Shown: positions 36,415-45,462 of the stretch, piece after piece
Layout of the letters: every line of letters starts with the position of its first letter
Position numbering within the stretch: the first letter of the stretch is position 1
Assembly (NCBI RefSeq): GCF_000568255.1
Contig: NZ_KK037166.1
Coordinates: forward strand, 4,064,124 to 4,128,123
From: Kutzneria sp. 744
Lineage (GTDB): Bacteria > Actinomycetota > Actinomycetes > Mycobacteriales > Pseudonocardiaceae
DNA length: 64,000 nucleotides
Reading direction: 5' to 3'
Made by a program: the position numbers and the translations under genes
Notes under the pieces: model-generated
Seen by the model: the letters and a program-made list of their open reading frames with translations, nothing else
Told to the model about the DNA's origin: nothing
Databases searched by the model: none

Positions 36415-38213
36415 ACGCGGATCTGCCCGGCGGCGACCTCGTTCGCATAGCCCTCGTAGGCCGGCACGAAGCCGGTCTCCCGATCGGCCAGCACGTAGCC
36501 GCCGCCGGCAAAGCCGTCCTCGCGCAGGGCGACCTTGCGGCTCTTGAAGGTGGACGTCTGCTCGACCTCGTCGATCACCCTGAGGAACAGGGGAATCGCG
36601 TAGCCGGGCAGGCGTCCCGCGAGGTGCCGGGCCAGGCCGGGCCCGTCGAGCTCGGCGCCGTCCCGGAGCTTGACCGCCGCCATGCCGGCGCGGCCGTCGG
36701 CCCCGGGCACCTCGACGCCGTACACCACGGCCTGCTCGATCGCCGGCCACTCGTCCAGCGCGGCCTCGACCTCGGTGGTGGCCACGTTCTCGCCCTTCCA
36801 CCGGAAGGTGTCGCCCAGCCGGTCCACGAAGGCCACGTGCCCCCAGCCCTGGTCGCGGACGAGGTCGCCGGTGTTGAACCAGCAGTCGCCGCGACGGAAA
36901 CCGTTGCGCACCAGCTTCTTCTCGGTCGCCGCGGCGTCGGTGTAGCCGTCGAACGGGGCCTTGTCGGTGACCTTGGTGATCAGTAGGCCGACGTTGCCCG
37001 CGCCGACCTTGCGCAGGTGGCCGTCGACGTCACGGGCGGGCTGCCCCGTCTCGGCGTCGAAGGCGACGACGGCGAAGGGCAGCGGGCACATGCCGGCCGT
37101 GCGCTCGATGTTGAAGGCGTTGATGAAGGCCAGGTTGCACTCGCTGGCCCCGTAGAACTCCGCGACCCGCCCGATGCCGAAGCGCTGGGTGAACTCGTCC
37201 CAGATCTCCGGCCGCAGCCCGTTGCCGACCACGACCCGCACCCGATGCGTGCGCTCGTTGGGCCGCACCGGCTGGTTGAGCAGGTATCGGCAGAGTTCGC
37301 CGATGTAGCAGAAGGCGGTGGAGCGGGTGCGCTGGATGTCGTCCCAGAACCTCGACGCCGAGAAGTTGCGCCCCAGAGCCAAAGTCGCGCCGGCGCCCAG
37401 CACCGACGACAGCGACACCGTCAAAGCGTTGTTGTGGTACAGGGGAAGGCAGCAGTACAGCGTGTCGCCGCCGGTGAGCCGCACGCCGAGGTGGCCGAGG
37501 CCGGTCATCGCCTTGAGCCACCGGAAATGGCTCATGGAGCTGGCCTTGGGCAGGCCGGTGGTCCCGGAGGTGAAGACGTAGAACGCCTTGTCCTTGGCGT
37601 GCACCAGGGCCGTCTGCACGGGGTCGTGGTCGTCCGCGCTGACCGCGGACTCGTCCATGTCGATGTAGCCGTGCGGCGCGGTGTCGCCCTCGGGCAGGCA
37701 CAGCACCGTGCCGCGAATCTCCTTGGCCGGCATGGATTCCAGGGCCTCGTGGCACTCGCTGCCGAAGATCAGCACGGTGCTGTCGAGCAGTTTCTGGCTG
37801 TGGTTCAGCACATCGCCGCGCTGGTGGTGGTTGAGCATGCCGGCGGTGGCGCCGAGCTTGACCACGGCGAGCACGGCCAGCAACGTCTCCGGCCGGTTCT
37901 CGGCCAGGATGGCCACCGTGCTGCCCGGTCGCACTCCGTGGCTGTTGAGCACCGCCGCGTAGCGGTTCACCCAGCGATTGGCCTCGCCGTAGGACAGTTC
38001 CGTGTCCTCGAAGCGCAGGAACGGCCGGTCCGGGTGGCGGTGGGCGGCCCGCTGGAACACGTGGCCGAGCGAATCGCGGCTGGTCGGGCCGATGGTGACC
38101 AGGCCGATCGCGCCGTGCAGCAGGCTGGGCGCGTCCAACGCCATAGCGGGCAGCGCCCGTACCACGTCGGCCAGGCCGATCCGATGGGCCGCAGACTGCT
38201 CCGTCGCGCTCAT
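36411..38213 (-). CDS. Long/very-long-chain fatty acyl-CoA synthetase (FATP/FadD6 type)
   Basis: About 600 residues from ATG 38213 (MSATEQSAAHRIGLADVVRA); ATGs at 38222 and 38231 are alternatives and no start has a strong ribosome site. AMP-binding P-loop YVFTSGTTGLPKASS, the acidic A5 motif in VAEFYGASECNLAF, A7 FNTGDLVRDQGWGHVAFVDR and A8 GDTFRWKGENVATTEVEAAL are intact, and the hydrophilic C-terminal Lys is in TSTFKSRKVALREDG. It activates fatty acids to acyl-CoA through acyl-AMP. Lying immediately downstream of the mce operon, it may handle imported lipid. About 40 bases separate it from the last mce-associated gene, so co-transcription is likely. Confidence 0.9.
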   Translation of the reverse strand: MSATEQSAAHRIGLADVVRALPAMALDAPSLLHGAIGLVTIGPTSRDSLGHVFQRAAHRHPDRPFLRFEDTELSYGEANRWVNRYAAVLNSHGVRPGSTVAILAENRPETLLAVLAVVKLGATAGMLNHHQRGDVLNHSQKLLDSTVLIFGSECHEALESMPAKEIRGTVLCLPEGDTAPHGYIDMDESAVSADDHDPVQTALVHAKDKAFYVFTSGTTGLPKASSMSHFRWLKAMTGLGHLGVRLTGGDTLYCCLPLYHNNALTVSLSSVLGAGATLALGRNFSASRFWDDIQRTRSTAFCYIGELCRYLLNQPVRPNERTHRVRVVVGNGLRPEIWDEFTQRFGIGRVAEFYGASECNLAFINAFNIERTAGMCPLPFAVVAFDAETGQPARDVDGHLRKVGAGNVGLLITKVTDKAPFDGYTDAAATEKKLVRNGFRRGDCWFNTGDLVRDQGWGHVAFVDRLGDTFRWKGENVATTEVEAALDEWPAIEQAVVYGVEVPGADGRAGMAAVKLRDGAELDGPGLARHLAGRLPGYAIPLFLRVIDEVEQTSTFKSRKVALREDGFAGGGYVLADRETGFVPAYEGYANEVAAGQIRV

Positions 38214-38256
38214 TGCCGCCATGCTACCCATCGGTAAGTTCCGGGACAACGGTTCG

Positions 38257-38739
38257 CTACCTCGTCCGCAGATCGGTGATCACCCAGTGGTCGCCCTGAC
38301 GCTGAGCCGTCACGGTGAGTTCGGCCGCGGCCAGGCTGCTCTGGTTGTTGTCGCCCCTGGTGGCCGATTGGTCCAGAAACACCAGCAACTGCGCGTGATC
38401 GCCCTCCAGCCTGGTCACGCCGCTGTCCACGACCTTGGTGGTGAGCATCAACTTCTGCGCCGGGGCCTGCTGTTTCACCTGCGCGAACAGGTCGTTGTAC
38501 TGGTTCTCGGCGTTGCCCCGGAGGTTCTGCCGCGCCGCTTGCTCGGTGGCGGCCGTGTTGTCGTAGCGGTACGAGAACACCTTGCCCAGCGCGGAGTTCA
38601 CGTCCCCGATGACCTTGCTGGTGGTCCCCGGGTCGGTCAGCGCCTGGTTGGTGGTGTCCTCGGCCAGGCCCGTCGCCTCGATACGGAACCAGATTCCCAG
38701 TGACACCAGGACAATCGCCGTGGCAATGCGGTACTTCAC
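38257..38739 (-). CDS. Mce-associated membrane protein 2
   Basis: 160 residues from a GTG in a GTGA overlap with the upstream gene. An N-terminal helix (YRIATAIVLVSLGIWFRI) anchors an external domain with an NTF2-like cystatin-type fold pattern (ALGKVFSYRYDNTAATEQAA, HAQLLVFLDQSATRG, GDHWVITDLRTR). Such proteins end most mce operons and are needed for Mce complex stability in mycobacteria. Confidence 0.85.
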   Translation of the reverse strand: MKYRIATAIVLVSLGIWFRIEATGLAEDTTNQALTDPGTTSKVIGDVNSALGKVFSYRYDNTAATEQAARQNLRGNAENQYNDLFAQVKQQAPAQKLMLTTKVVDSGVTRLEGDHAQLLVFLDQSATRGDNNQSSLAAAELTVTAQRQGDHWVITDLRTR

Positions 38740-39215
38740 GACTGCACCTGCACAGGGGCGAGGGCACTGACCTGCCAGCCGTTGGCCGTGCGCGTGAGGT
38801 CGGCCTGGAACCTCGTGCGTTTGGCGGTCTTCTGGCCGCCTTCCGGCGTGACGTCGAGCTGCACGGCGGCGATCAGCCGGGCCGTGCCGGCTCGTTGGTC
38901 GAGGGCCGTGACGGCGGTGTCCACGACCTGCGCGGCGGTGACGGTTTTGGCCTGTTCCAACTGTTTCCTGCTGTCGACGCCGGTTTGGGCCAGTTGGTCG
39001 TGCAGGGTACCCGTGGAGACCGCGAGCCACTGCTTCAGGCCGTCGTCGATCTTGCGGTAGTCGAGGGTGTTCAACGCCGCGATGTCCCGGCTCGCGGCCT
39101 GCGTGACGGCTTCGCGGTCGAGGGCGAACAGCCTCGCGTCGTCATGGGCGGCGCTCCACCAGGACCATCCGCCCCAGGCCGCGAACACCGCCGCCAGCAC
39201 CACCACGATCTTCAT
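38736..39215 (-). CDS. Mce-associated membrane protein 1
   Basis: 159 residues from ATG 39215 with AAGGAG 6-7 bases upstream. One N-terminal helix (MKIVVVLAAVFAAWGGWSWW), then an external domain like its downstream partner (ALNTLDYRKIDDGLKQWLAV, RFQADLTRTANGWQVSALAP). It overlaps the next gene by 4 bases. It is separated from mceF by a 17-bp-stem hairpin that may cut down its expression relative to the Mce proteins. Confidence 0.85.
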   Translation of the reverse strand: MKIVVVLAAVFAAWGGWSWWSAAHDDARLFALDREAVTQAASRDIAALNTLDYRKIDDGLKQWLAVSTGTLHDQLAQTGVDSRKQLEQAKTVTAAQVVDTAVTALDQRAGTARLIAAVQLDVTPEGGQKTAKRTRFQADLTRTANGWQVSALAPVQVQS

Positions 39216-39233
39216 CTCGGCTCCTTGCTGCTC

Positions 39234-39278
39234 GGAAGGCGGCATTCCTGTCGTTGAACGCCAGGAATGCCGCCTTCC
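39234..39278. repeat. Perfect 17-bp-stem hairpin inside the mce operon (repeat family B)
   Basis: Arms 39234-39250 and 39262-39278 are perfectly complementary with an 11-base loop. The loop and inner arms carry TCGTTGAACGCCAGGA, the core also found at 33215-33235. It can act as attenuator or 3'-end protector between mceF and the mce-associated genes. Confidence 0.85.
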
Positions 39279-39282
39279 AAGC

Positions 39283-40374
39283 TCATCCGTTGGGGGCGTT
39301 CTGGGCGCCGCGGACGCCCGTGCCCGAGCTGGGCGGCAGGGTGCAGCGGGCCTGGGTGTTCAGGGGATGGCCCGCGGCGGCGTCGAGGCCGGTGCGACGG
39401 TCGGTGCCGTCGTAGCCGGCGGTGCAGCCGAGGGGATCGAAGAAGGTCAGCGACAGCCCGAAGTTGGCCGTTCCGCCGGCGATCGCGTTGGCGCCGGCGG
39501 CAATCGCCGGCGGGGCGGAGATCAGCAGCTCCTGGAGGGCGTCGTGCCGGCCGAGGGCCACCGTGGCGGTGCTCAGCAGGTTGGCGATCAGCACGCCCAG
39601 GCTCGGGTCGGTGTCCCGGATCAGCTGGCTGACCTGCACCGACAGCTGCGGCACGGTGCCGATCAGGCTGCGCAGGTCGGCGTCGGAACTCCGGAGCTGG
39701 TCGGCGATGAGCTTGGCGTTGGCGCCGAACTGGGTCAGCGCCTGGGCTTCGTCGTTCTGGGTGTGCAGCACCGTCGCCGAGTCCTGGACCAGCTGCGTGA
39801 GCTGCGGCATGTGCTCGGTGGCCGCCCCGACGAAGGAATGCGTGCTGTCCAACAGGGTTTGCAGATCCGTGGTCGTGCCGTGGGTTGCCGTGTCCAGCTC
39901 GTCGACGAGGGTGTGCAGCGAGTCCTCCGGCACGCTCTGCACCAGGCTGTCGATGTTGGTCAGCAGGGTCTGCGCCGGCAGCGGGATCTTGGTGGCGCTC
40001 TGGGGGATCACCGACCCCTGGTGCAGCGTCGGCCCGTCCGGCCTCCTCGGCTTGAGGTCCACGTACTGCTCCCCCACCGCCGACCGGTTCGCCACCGTGG
40101 CCTCGACGTCCTGGGGGATGTCGTACTGGTTGAGGTCCAGCGCCACGTCCACGCCGTCATCGGCGAGGTCGACCGTGTGGACGCGGCCGACCGGCACGCC
40201 TCGGTACGTCACCTCGGCGTTGGGGAAGATGCCGCCGGCGTCGGCCAGCTTCATCGTCACGGTGTAGCCGCCGCTGCCGAACAGGCCCACGTACCGCGCG
40301 GCGACGACGGCCACCGCCGCGAGGCCGATCAGCAGAAACGCGACCACTTTGAGGCGGACTCCACGGGTCAGCAT
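39283..40374 (-). CDS. mceF: Mce family protein MceF
   Basis: 363 residues. N-terminal helix (VVAFLLIGLAAVAVVAARYV), MCE/MlaD domain at residues about 34-112 (YTVTMKLADAGGIFPNAEVT, ANRSAVGEQYVDLKP), then a long helical part and a tail with paired Cys (DPLGCTAGYDG, ARCTLPPSS). Sixth subunit of the heteromeric Mce shuttle that carries lipid across the envelope to the YrbE permeases. Its ATG overlaps the mceE stop by one base. Confidence 0.93.
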   Translation of the reverse strand: MLTRGVRLKVVAFLLIGLAAVAVVAARYVGLFGSGGYTVTMKLADAGGIFPNAEVTYRGVPVGRVHTVDLADDGVDVALDLNQYDIPQDVEATVANRSAVGEQYVDLKPRRPDGPTLHQGSVIPQSATKIPLPAQTLLTNIDSLVQSVPEDSLHTLVDELDTATHGTTTDLQTLLDSTHSFVGAATEHMPQLTQLVQDSATVLHTQNDEAQALTQFGANAKLIADQLRSSDADLRSLIGTVPQLSVQVSQLIRDTDPSLGVLIANLLSTATVALGRHDALQELLISAPPAIAAGANAIAGGTANFGLSLTFFDPLGCTAGYDGTDRRTGLDAAAGHPLNTQARCTLPPSSGTGVRGAQNAPNG

Positions 40375-41300
40375 CAGTGGTCCTTGAGGTAGACGTTGAG
40401 GTAGTCGCCCTTGATGTCGTCGAGCACCTGGTCGGTGAAGGGGAAGGTGACCAGCACCTGCAACGCCTTCGGCAGGGTGTCGCCGGCCTTGGCCAGCTGT
40501 TGCAGCGTCGGTTGCAGGGCCTTCAGATCGGCCACCAGGTCGTCCCGGCTCCGGTTGACCGTGTCCACCGCGGTGGCGGACAGCCGGTCCAGCGCGTCCA
40601 CCATCTTGGTCAGGCTGTCCCGTTGCTCCGCCAGCACGGTCATTCCCGGCGTCAGGCCGTCGATCGCCGCGGTGATCTGGCCCTTCCGGTCGTCCAAGGT
40701 CTTGGCCAGCTTGGCCATGCCGTCCAGCGCCTTGACGATGTCGTCCCGGTGACTGTCAACATTCCTGACGACGGTGTCTATTTTGGACAGCAGATCCCGG
40801 ACGTTGCCCTCGTTGCCGTTCAGGGCGTTGTTCACCTCACGAGTGATCGTCTGGACCTGCGCCACGCCACCGCCGTTCAGCACCATCGACAGGGCGCCCA
40901 GGACCTCTTCCACCTGAGGGTTCCGGTTCGTCCGGCTGAGCGGGATGCTCGCCCCGTCGGCCAGCTGGGCCGCCCGGGAGTTGGCCGGGGCCGCCAGCTC
41001 CACGAACTTCTCCCCCAGCAGGCTCGACTGCCTCAGGTACGCATGGGCATCGGCCGGCAGCCGCACATTGCCGTTCACCGCCATCGCCACCAGCGCGCTC
41101 CACCCGTCCGGCGCGAGCCGCACCGAGTCCACTCGCCCCACCGGCACGTCGTTCACCCTCACCGCCGCCTGCGGCACCAGATCCAGCACGTCCCCGAACT
41201 GCGCCGTCACGTGATACGGCCGGCTTCCCACATCCGCGCCGCCGGGCAGCGCACAGGCCGTGGCGAGGAGAACTGTGGCCAGTACCAAGAACTTTCGCAT
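40374..41300 (-). CDS. mceE: Mce family lipoprotein MceE
   Basis: 308 residues. Signal peptide MRKFLVLATVLLATACALPG with a lipobox-like Cys16, the hallmark of the MceE/LprK subunit. The MCE domain follows at about residues 30-110 (YHVTAQFGDVLDLVPQAAVR, SSLLGEKFVELAAP), then helical coil. It anchors the Mce hexamer in the outer leaflet or envelope. Single-base stop/start overlaps on both sides. Confidence 0.92.
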   Translation of the reverse strand: MRKFLVLATVLLATACALPGGADVGSRPYHVTAQFGDVLDLVPQAAVRVNDVPVGRVDSVRLAPDGWSALVAMAVNGNVRLPADAHAYLRQSSLLGEKFVELAAPANSRAAQLADGASIPLSRTNRNPQVEEVLGALSMVLNGGGVAQVQTITREVNNALNGNEGNVRDLLSKIDTVVRNVDSHRDDIVKALDGMAKLAKTLDDRKGQITAAIDGLTPGMTVLAEQRDSLTKMVDALDRLSATAVDTVNRSRDDLVADLKALQPTLQQLAKAGDTLPKALQVLVTFPFTDQVLDDIKGDYLNVYLKDH

Positions 41301-42271
41301 CAGCCCACCCCCGGCAGCGGCAGGACCGGCAGCTGACCCGGCGCGAACTCCCGGATGTTCGCCCGCCCCGACAGGGACTTGGTCGCCGGGTCGTAGGCGT
41401 TGAGCACATTGCCCACGGCCAGCGGCGCCACCTTCAGCGCCTCGTCCAGCGAGGCCTTCTCCTTGGCCAGCACCTGACTCACCGCCGCCAGCTTGTCCAC
41501 ATTGGACGCGATGCGGCCCCGGTTGTCCTGGATGAACTGCTTCACCTGGGCCAGCGCCCCGACCAGTTCCTGGAGGGCCGCGCCCAGATCGGCCCGGTCC
41601 TGGGCCAGGAACTCCGACACCTCGCCCAGCCGATCGGTCACGTCGCGGACCTGATCGTCGCTGGTGGCCAGCGTGGCGGTGAACTTCTGGAGGGTGTCGA
41701 CGGTGCCGGTGAAGTCGTCCTTCGCCCCCGACAGCGTGCCGGCGGCCGCCCCCAGCTGCTTGATCGTGTCGTTCAGCTTGGCCCCGTTGCCGTCGAGCAC
41801 CGCGGCTCCGGTCTGCACCAGCTCCGACAACGCCCCGTTGGCATTCGCGCCGCTCGGGCCCAGCGCCGCGGCCAGCTGGTTCAGGCTGCCGTACAGCTGG
41901 TCCAGCTCCACCGGCGTGGCCGTGTCGTCCTCCTTGATCGTCGAGTCGGGCGGTAGTTCCGGTCCGCTCGTGTAGGCCGGCGCCAGCTGCACGAACCGGT
42001 CCGACACCAGGCTGGGAGCCATGATCACGGCCTTGACCGCCGCCGGGATCCGCACCCCGGGATCTACCGTGAGCCGCACCCGCACCTGTGTCCCCGCCGG
42101 GCGCACCTCGTCCACCGTGCCGACACGAACGCCCAGCACCCGCACGTCCGAGCCCGCGTACACCCCTACCGTCTCGGCGAAGTAGGCCGTGACGTGCAGC
42201 GGCTCGGTGACCCGCAGCGGCCCGAACACCGTGCTGGCGATGACCAGGAGCACGCTCATCAGCTGGTTCAT
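41300..42271 (-). CDS. mceD: Mce family protein MceD
   Basis: 323 residues from ATG 42271 (GGGGAA upstream, one-base overlap with the mceC stop). Short N-terminal hydrophobic segment (LMSVLLVIASTVFGPL), MCE domain (LHVTAYFAETVGVYAGSDVR, SLVSDRFVQLAPAY), and a long helical region with heptad-like repeats (VTDRLGEVSEFLAQDRADLG) that should form the tunnel of the complex. Confidence 0.93.
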   Translation of the reverse strand: MNQLMSVLLVIASTVFGPLRVTEPLHVTAYFAETVGVYAGSDVRVLGVRVGTVDEVRPAGTQVRVRLTVDPGVRIPAAVKAVIMAPSLVSDRFVQLAPAYTSGPELPPDSTIKEDDTATPVELDQLYGSLNQLAAALGPSGANANGALSELVQTGAAVLDGNGAKLNDTIKQLGAAAGTLSGAKDDFTGTVDTLQKFTATLATSDDQVRDVTDRLGEVSEFLAQDRADLGAALQELVGALAQVKQFIQDNRGRIASNVDKLAAVSQVLAKEKASLDEALKVAPLAVGNVLNAYDPATKSLSGRANIREFAPGQLPVLPLPGVG

Positions 42272-43257
42272 CAGTTCCCCTTCGCGCCGGGCGGCACGCA
42301 GTCGCGGCCCGGTGTGGCCGGCACGAGGCCGCACAGGTAGGAGTCGATCCAGCGCCCGTTACCGAGGGCGTTGTCCAGCAGCCGGTAGTAGGGCCCGAGC
42401 AACGCCAGGCCCTTGTCGAGGTTGGCCTGGTTTCGTTGCAGCACAGCGGTTACCTGGTCGAGCTGGGTCAGCGTGGGGCCAAGCTGGGCGGCGTTGTCGG
42501 CGACGAGTCCCTTGAGCTGCTGGCCCAGGGCGACGCTCCCGGTGAGCAGGCCGGCAATGGCCTGGCGGCGCTGCTTGACCTCCTGGAGCAGCAGGGCCCC
42601 GTCGCCGATGAGCCGGCGGAACTGCTCGTCCCGGTCGGCCAGTGTCTGCCCGATCTTGTTGGTGCCGGCCAACAACTGCCGCAATTCGGTGTCGCGGGAG
42701 GAGATCGTACGGGACAGGCTGGACAGGCCGTCGACGGTGGCCCTGATCTCGGCGGGGGCGTTGCGGAACGTGTCGGCCAGCACGCTGAAGCTCTGGGCCA
42801 GCTGCCCGGTGTCGATCTGCGTGACGGTCGAGGCCAGGTCGTCGAACGCCGCCACCACGTCGTACGGCGCGGCGGTGCGGCGGCGTGGGATGGGCTGTCC
42901 GGGGTTCTGGTCGGCGCTTCCCTTGGGGTCCAGCTGAAGATACTTCTGCCCCAACAGGGTCTTGATCTCGATCGACGCGGTGGTCGCGTCCCCGATCCAG
43001 GCGCCGTGGACCCGGAAGCCGACCCGCACCTGGGCTCCGTCCAAGGTCACAGCGGTCACCTCTCCCACCTTCACGCCGGCCACCGCCACTTCATCGGACG
43101 GCTTCAGGCCGGCGGTCTCGGTGAAGTAGGCGGTGTAGCCGGTGGTGCCGAACGGCAGCTCGTCGGCGAAGAACACAGCGGCGGTGACCAGCGCGGTGAC
43201 GGTCACGCCCACGATCGCGACGACAACGGGGTTGAGTTCGAGGAAGCTGCGTTTCAT
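42271..43257 (-). CDS. mceC: Mce family protein MceC
   Basis: 328 residues from ATG 43257, overlapping the mceB stop by 4 bases; the longer frame to 43353 has no support. N-terminal helix (VVVAIVGVTVTALVTAAVFF), MCE domain (YTAYFTETAGLKPSDEVAVA, KTLLGQKYLQLDPKG), helical body, and the conserved C-terminal Cys pair in RWIDSYLCGLVPATPGRDC. Confidence 0.93.
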   Translation of the reverse strand: MKRSFLELNPVVVAIVGVTVTALVTAAVFFADELPFGTTGYTAYFTETAGLKPSDEVAVAGVKVGEVTAVTLDGAQVRVGFRVHGAWIGDATTASIEIKTLLGQKYLQLDPKGSADQNPGQPIPRRRTAAPYDVVAAFDDLASTVTQIDTGQLAQSFSVLADTFRNAPAEIRATVDGLSSLSRTISSRDTELRQLLAGTNKIGQTLADRDEQFRRLIGDGALLLQEVKQRRQAIAGLLTGSVALGQQLKGLVADNAAQLGPTLTQLDQVTAVLQRNQANLDKGLALLGPYYRLLDNALGNGRWIDSYLCGLVPATPGRDCVPPGAKGN

Positions 43258-44270
43258 CGGCACCTCCCGGCGGTCACGGGGATTCCCGGCGTCGTGCCGC
43301 CAGGCGGCGCTGGCGCGTCGGTGGTGGCGGAGCACAGGTAGAAGTTCAGCCACGAGCCGTAGGACGCCGTGCGGCCAATGGCGTCGAGCTTGGCCGGGAG
43401 GTTGGTGAGGAACCGGTCGACCAGCCCCTCGTTGGCGGCGAGGGTGCTGGCGACGCCGCCGAGCTGGGCGATGTCGTCCTTGAGGGGCTGGCGGCCCTGG
43501 GCCAGCAGCGCGGTGGTGGCGTCGGCGAGCCCGGACAGCCCGCCGATGGCGTCGCCGAGGGAGCCCCGGTCGGCGGAGAGGCCGCTGACCAACTGCTGGG
43601 TGGTGGTGACGAGGGTGGACAGCTGGTCGTCATGGGCGTTGACCTGGGTCAGCACGGAGTTGAGGTGGCCGATGACCTCGCCGATGACCTGGTCCCGCTG
43701 GGCCAGGGTGGAGGTGAGCGAGGCAGTGTGGGCCAGCAGGTCGTCGACGGTGCCGCCCTCGCCCTGGAGCACCTGCACGATCTCGCCGGCCATCTGGTTG
43801 ACGTCCCCGGGCGACAGGGCCCGCAGCAGCGGCTTGAAGCCGTTGAGCAGGGCGGTCAGGTCCAGGGCCGGGGCGGTTCGGGCGAGGGGGATCTGGCCGC
43901 CGGGCGGGAGCACCTGGTTGGGGTCGCCGGCCCCCTGGCCGAGGGAGACGTACCGCTGGCCGACCAGGTTCCGGTACTTAATCGCGGCGGTGACAGAAGC
44001 AGGCAAGGGGTGATCTCGTTGCACGGAAAACTCGACCTCCGCCACCCTCCGGTCGGCGATGGAGATCCCCTCCACCTGCCCGACCTTCACCCCGGCGATC
44101 CTCACGTCGTCCCCCACCGCCAGCGCAACGGCATTACTGAACTGTGCGGTGTAGTTCACCGTCTCCCCACCACCCGGCCCGGCAATGGCGACCGCCAAGG
44201 CACCCGTGGCCAGCGCAGTCACCAGCACAAAGAGCAGCCCTTTCAGCAGCGCGGCCTTCACACCCACCAC
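43254..44270 (-). CDS. mceB: Mce family protein MceB
   Basis: 338 residues from GTG 44270 (GTG 44264 is possible). N-terminal helix (GLLFVLVTALATGALAVAIA), MCE domain (VNYTAQFSNAVALAVGDDVR, YRNLVGQRYVSLGQG), helical body and the C-terminal Cys motif SWLNFYLCSATTDAP. Separated from mceA by 52 bases holding a copy of repeat family A, the only sizeable gap in the mceA-F run. Confidence 0.93.
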   Translation of the reverse strand: MVGVKAALLKGLLFVLVTALATGALAVAIAGPGGGETVNYTAQFSNAVALAVGDDVRIAGVKVGQVEGISIADRRVAEVEFSVQRDHPLPASVTAAIKYRNLVGQRYVSLGQGAGDPNQVLPPGGQIPLARTAPALDLTALLNGFKPLLRALSPGDVNQMAGEIVQVLQGEGGTVDDLLAHTASLTSTLAQRDQVIGEVIGHLNSVLTQVNAHDDQLSTLVTTTQQLVSGLSADRGSLGDAIGGLSGLADATTALLAQGRQPLKDDIAQLGGVASTLAANEGLVDRFLTNLPAKLDAIGRTASYGSWLNFYLCSATTDAPAPPGGTTPGIPVTAGRCR

Positions 44271-44274
44271 CCCC

Positions 44275-44310
44275 GCGAGTCACGCTGTCCGGCACACCGA
44301 AACACGGTTT
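44275..44310. repeat. Dispersed repeat family A, copy 2
   Basis: 33 of 36 positions match 20023-20058. It sits in the 52-bp mceA-mceB gap, where it becomes part of the operon mRNA. Confidence 0.75.
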
Positions 44311-44322
44311 CGAGCAGAGTGG

Positions 44323-45462
44323 TCACCCGACCGTCACCTCCGTGCCCCGGTAGAGCGGCCCGACGAGCACGCTGCCCCAACTCGGCACGTCCTTGCCCAG
44401 CAACGTCCCGATGAAGGTGTTCTCCTGCGCGGAGTTCGGCGCTGCCGTCACGGGATAGCAGGACGGGCCGCCCTTGTCGTCGTAGACGGGGGCATCCTGG
44501 CCCGGCACGTACTTTCCCTTGGGTGGCTGGACATTCACGGTGACGTGCAGGCCGGGCTCGTTGGTGCCCTGGCCCAGCACCTTGTCCATCTCCGGCGCGA
44601 AGGCCGTGAGCGCCCGCAGCAGGCACGGATACTCGGGCGAGTACTGGGCCAGCAGGTTCAGCGTCGGCACGCTGGTCTGCGACAGGCGGATGATGTTGCT
44701 TCCGTTACGCCGCAGGAAGGTTTCCAGGTCCTGGGCGCCGGTGGTGAGGTTCTGGAACAGACTGGCCAAGTTGGCCCGCTGGTCGGCGATGGTGCGGCTG
44801 GTGGTGGTGAGATCCGACAGTGCCTGCACGACATCGGGCGCGATGCGGCTGTAGTTGTCGGTCACCTGCGCCAGTTCCCGAAGGCCCGCGGTGAACTCGT
44901 CAAGGTGCGGGGTGAACTCGTCGACATCGCTGCCGAGCCAGGCCAGGGTCTGGCCGAGCGCCGCGCCTCGCCCGGCCAGCGCCCCCGCCAGGGTGCTGAG
45001 GATCGACGACAGCTTCTGCGGCTGCACAGCCTGCAACATGGGCATCAAGTCGCCGATCACCTGCTCCACCTCCACGGCCGACGCCGACCGGTCCTGGGTG
45101 ATCACATCGCCGTCGGCCAGCGCGGGACCGGACCGGCCGGCGACGAGGTCCACGTACCGCTCGCCGAACAGCGTCTTCGGCAGCAGGCGTGCGGTGACAT
45201 CACGCGGGATCCGGGGCAGCAGATCCGGCCGCAGCGCGAGATCGACCTCCGCGCCGCTGCCATTGGTATGCACGTCTCGGACCGCGCCGACCACCACGCC
45301 CCGGAGCTTCACCTCGGCATCGAGATGCAACTGGCTGCCGACGCGATCGGTCCGCAGCGTCACCAGCGCCACCGACGAGAAGTCCTTGCGGTACACGGCA
45401 ACCGACAGCGCCACGACCAGGACCATGATCGTCAGGTAGACCGCGCCGAGCAGCTTCTTCAT
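44323..45462 (-). CDS. mceA: Mce family protein MceA
   Basis: 379 residues, ATGA overlap with yrbEB. N-terminal helix (LLGAVYLTIMVLVVALSVAV), MCE domain (HLDAEVKLRGVVVGAVRDVH, PKTLFGERYVDLVAG), helical body, and a longer C-terminal tail with Cys (PEYPCLLRALTAF, GGPSCYPVTAAP). First and usually largest Mce subunit, predicted to contact the permease. Confidence 0.93.
   Translation of the reverse strand: MKKLLGAVYLTIMVLVVALSVAVYRKDFSSVALVTLRTDRVGSQLHLDAEVKLRGVVVGAVRDVHTNGSGAEVDLALRPDLLPRIPRDVTARLLPKTLFGERYVDLVAGRSGPALADGDVITQDRSASAVEVEQVIGDLMPMLQAVQPQKLSSILSTLAGALAGRGAALGQTLAWLGSDVDEFTPHLDEFTAGLRELAQVTDNYSRIAPDVVQALSDLTTTSRTIADQRANLASLFQNLTTGAQDLETFLRRNGSNIIRLSQTSVPTLNLLAQYSPEYPCLLRALTAFAPEMDKVLGQGTNEPGLHVTVNVQPPKGKYVPGQDAPVYDDKGGPSCYPVTAAPNSAQENTFIGTLLGKDVPSWGSVLVGPLYRGTEVTVG

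Noticed and set aside
35011..36801. Long minus-strand ORF covering the DUF4436 gene
   Set aside because: Only its last 88 codons have a ribosome site and protein-like composition; the rest is antisense shadow.
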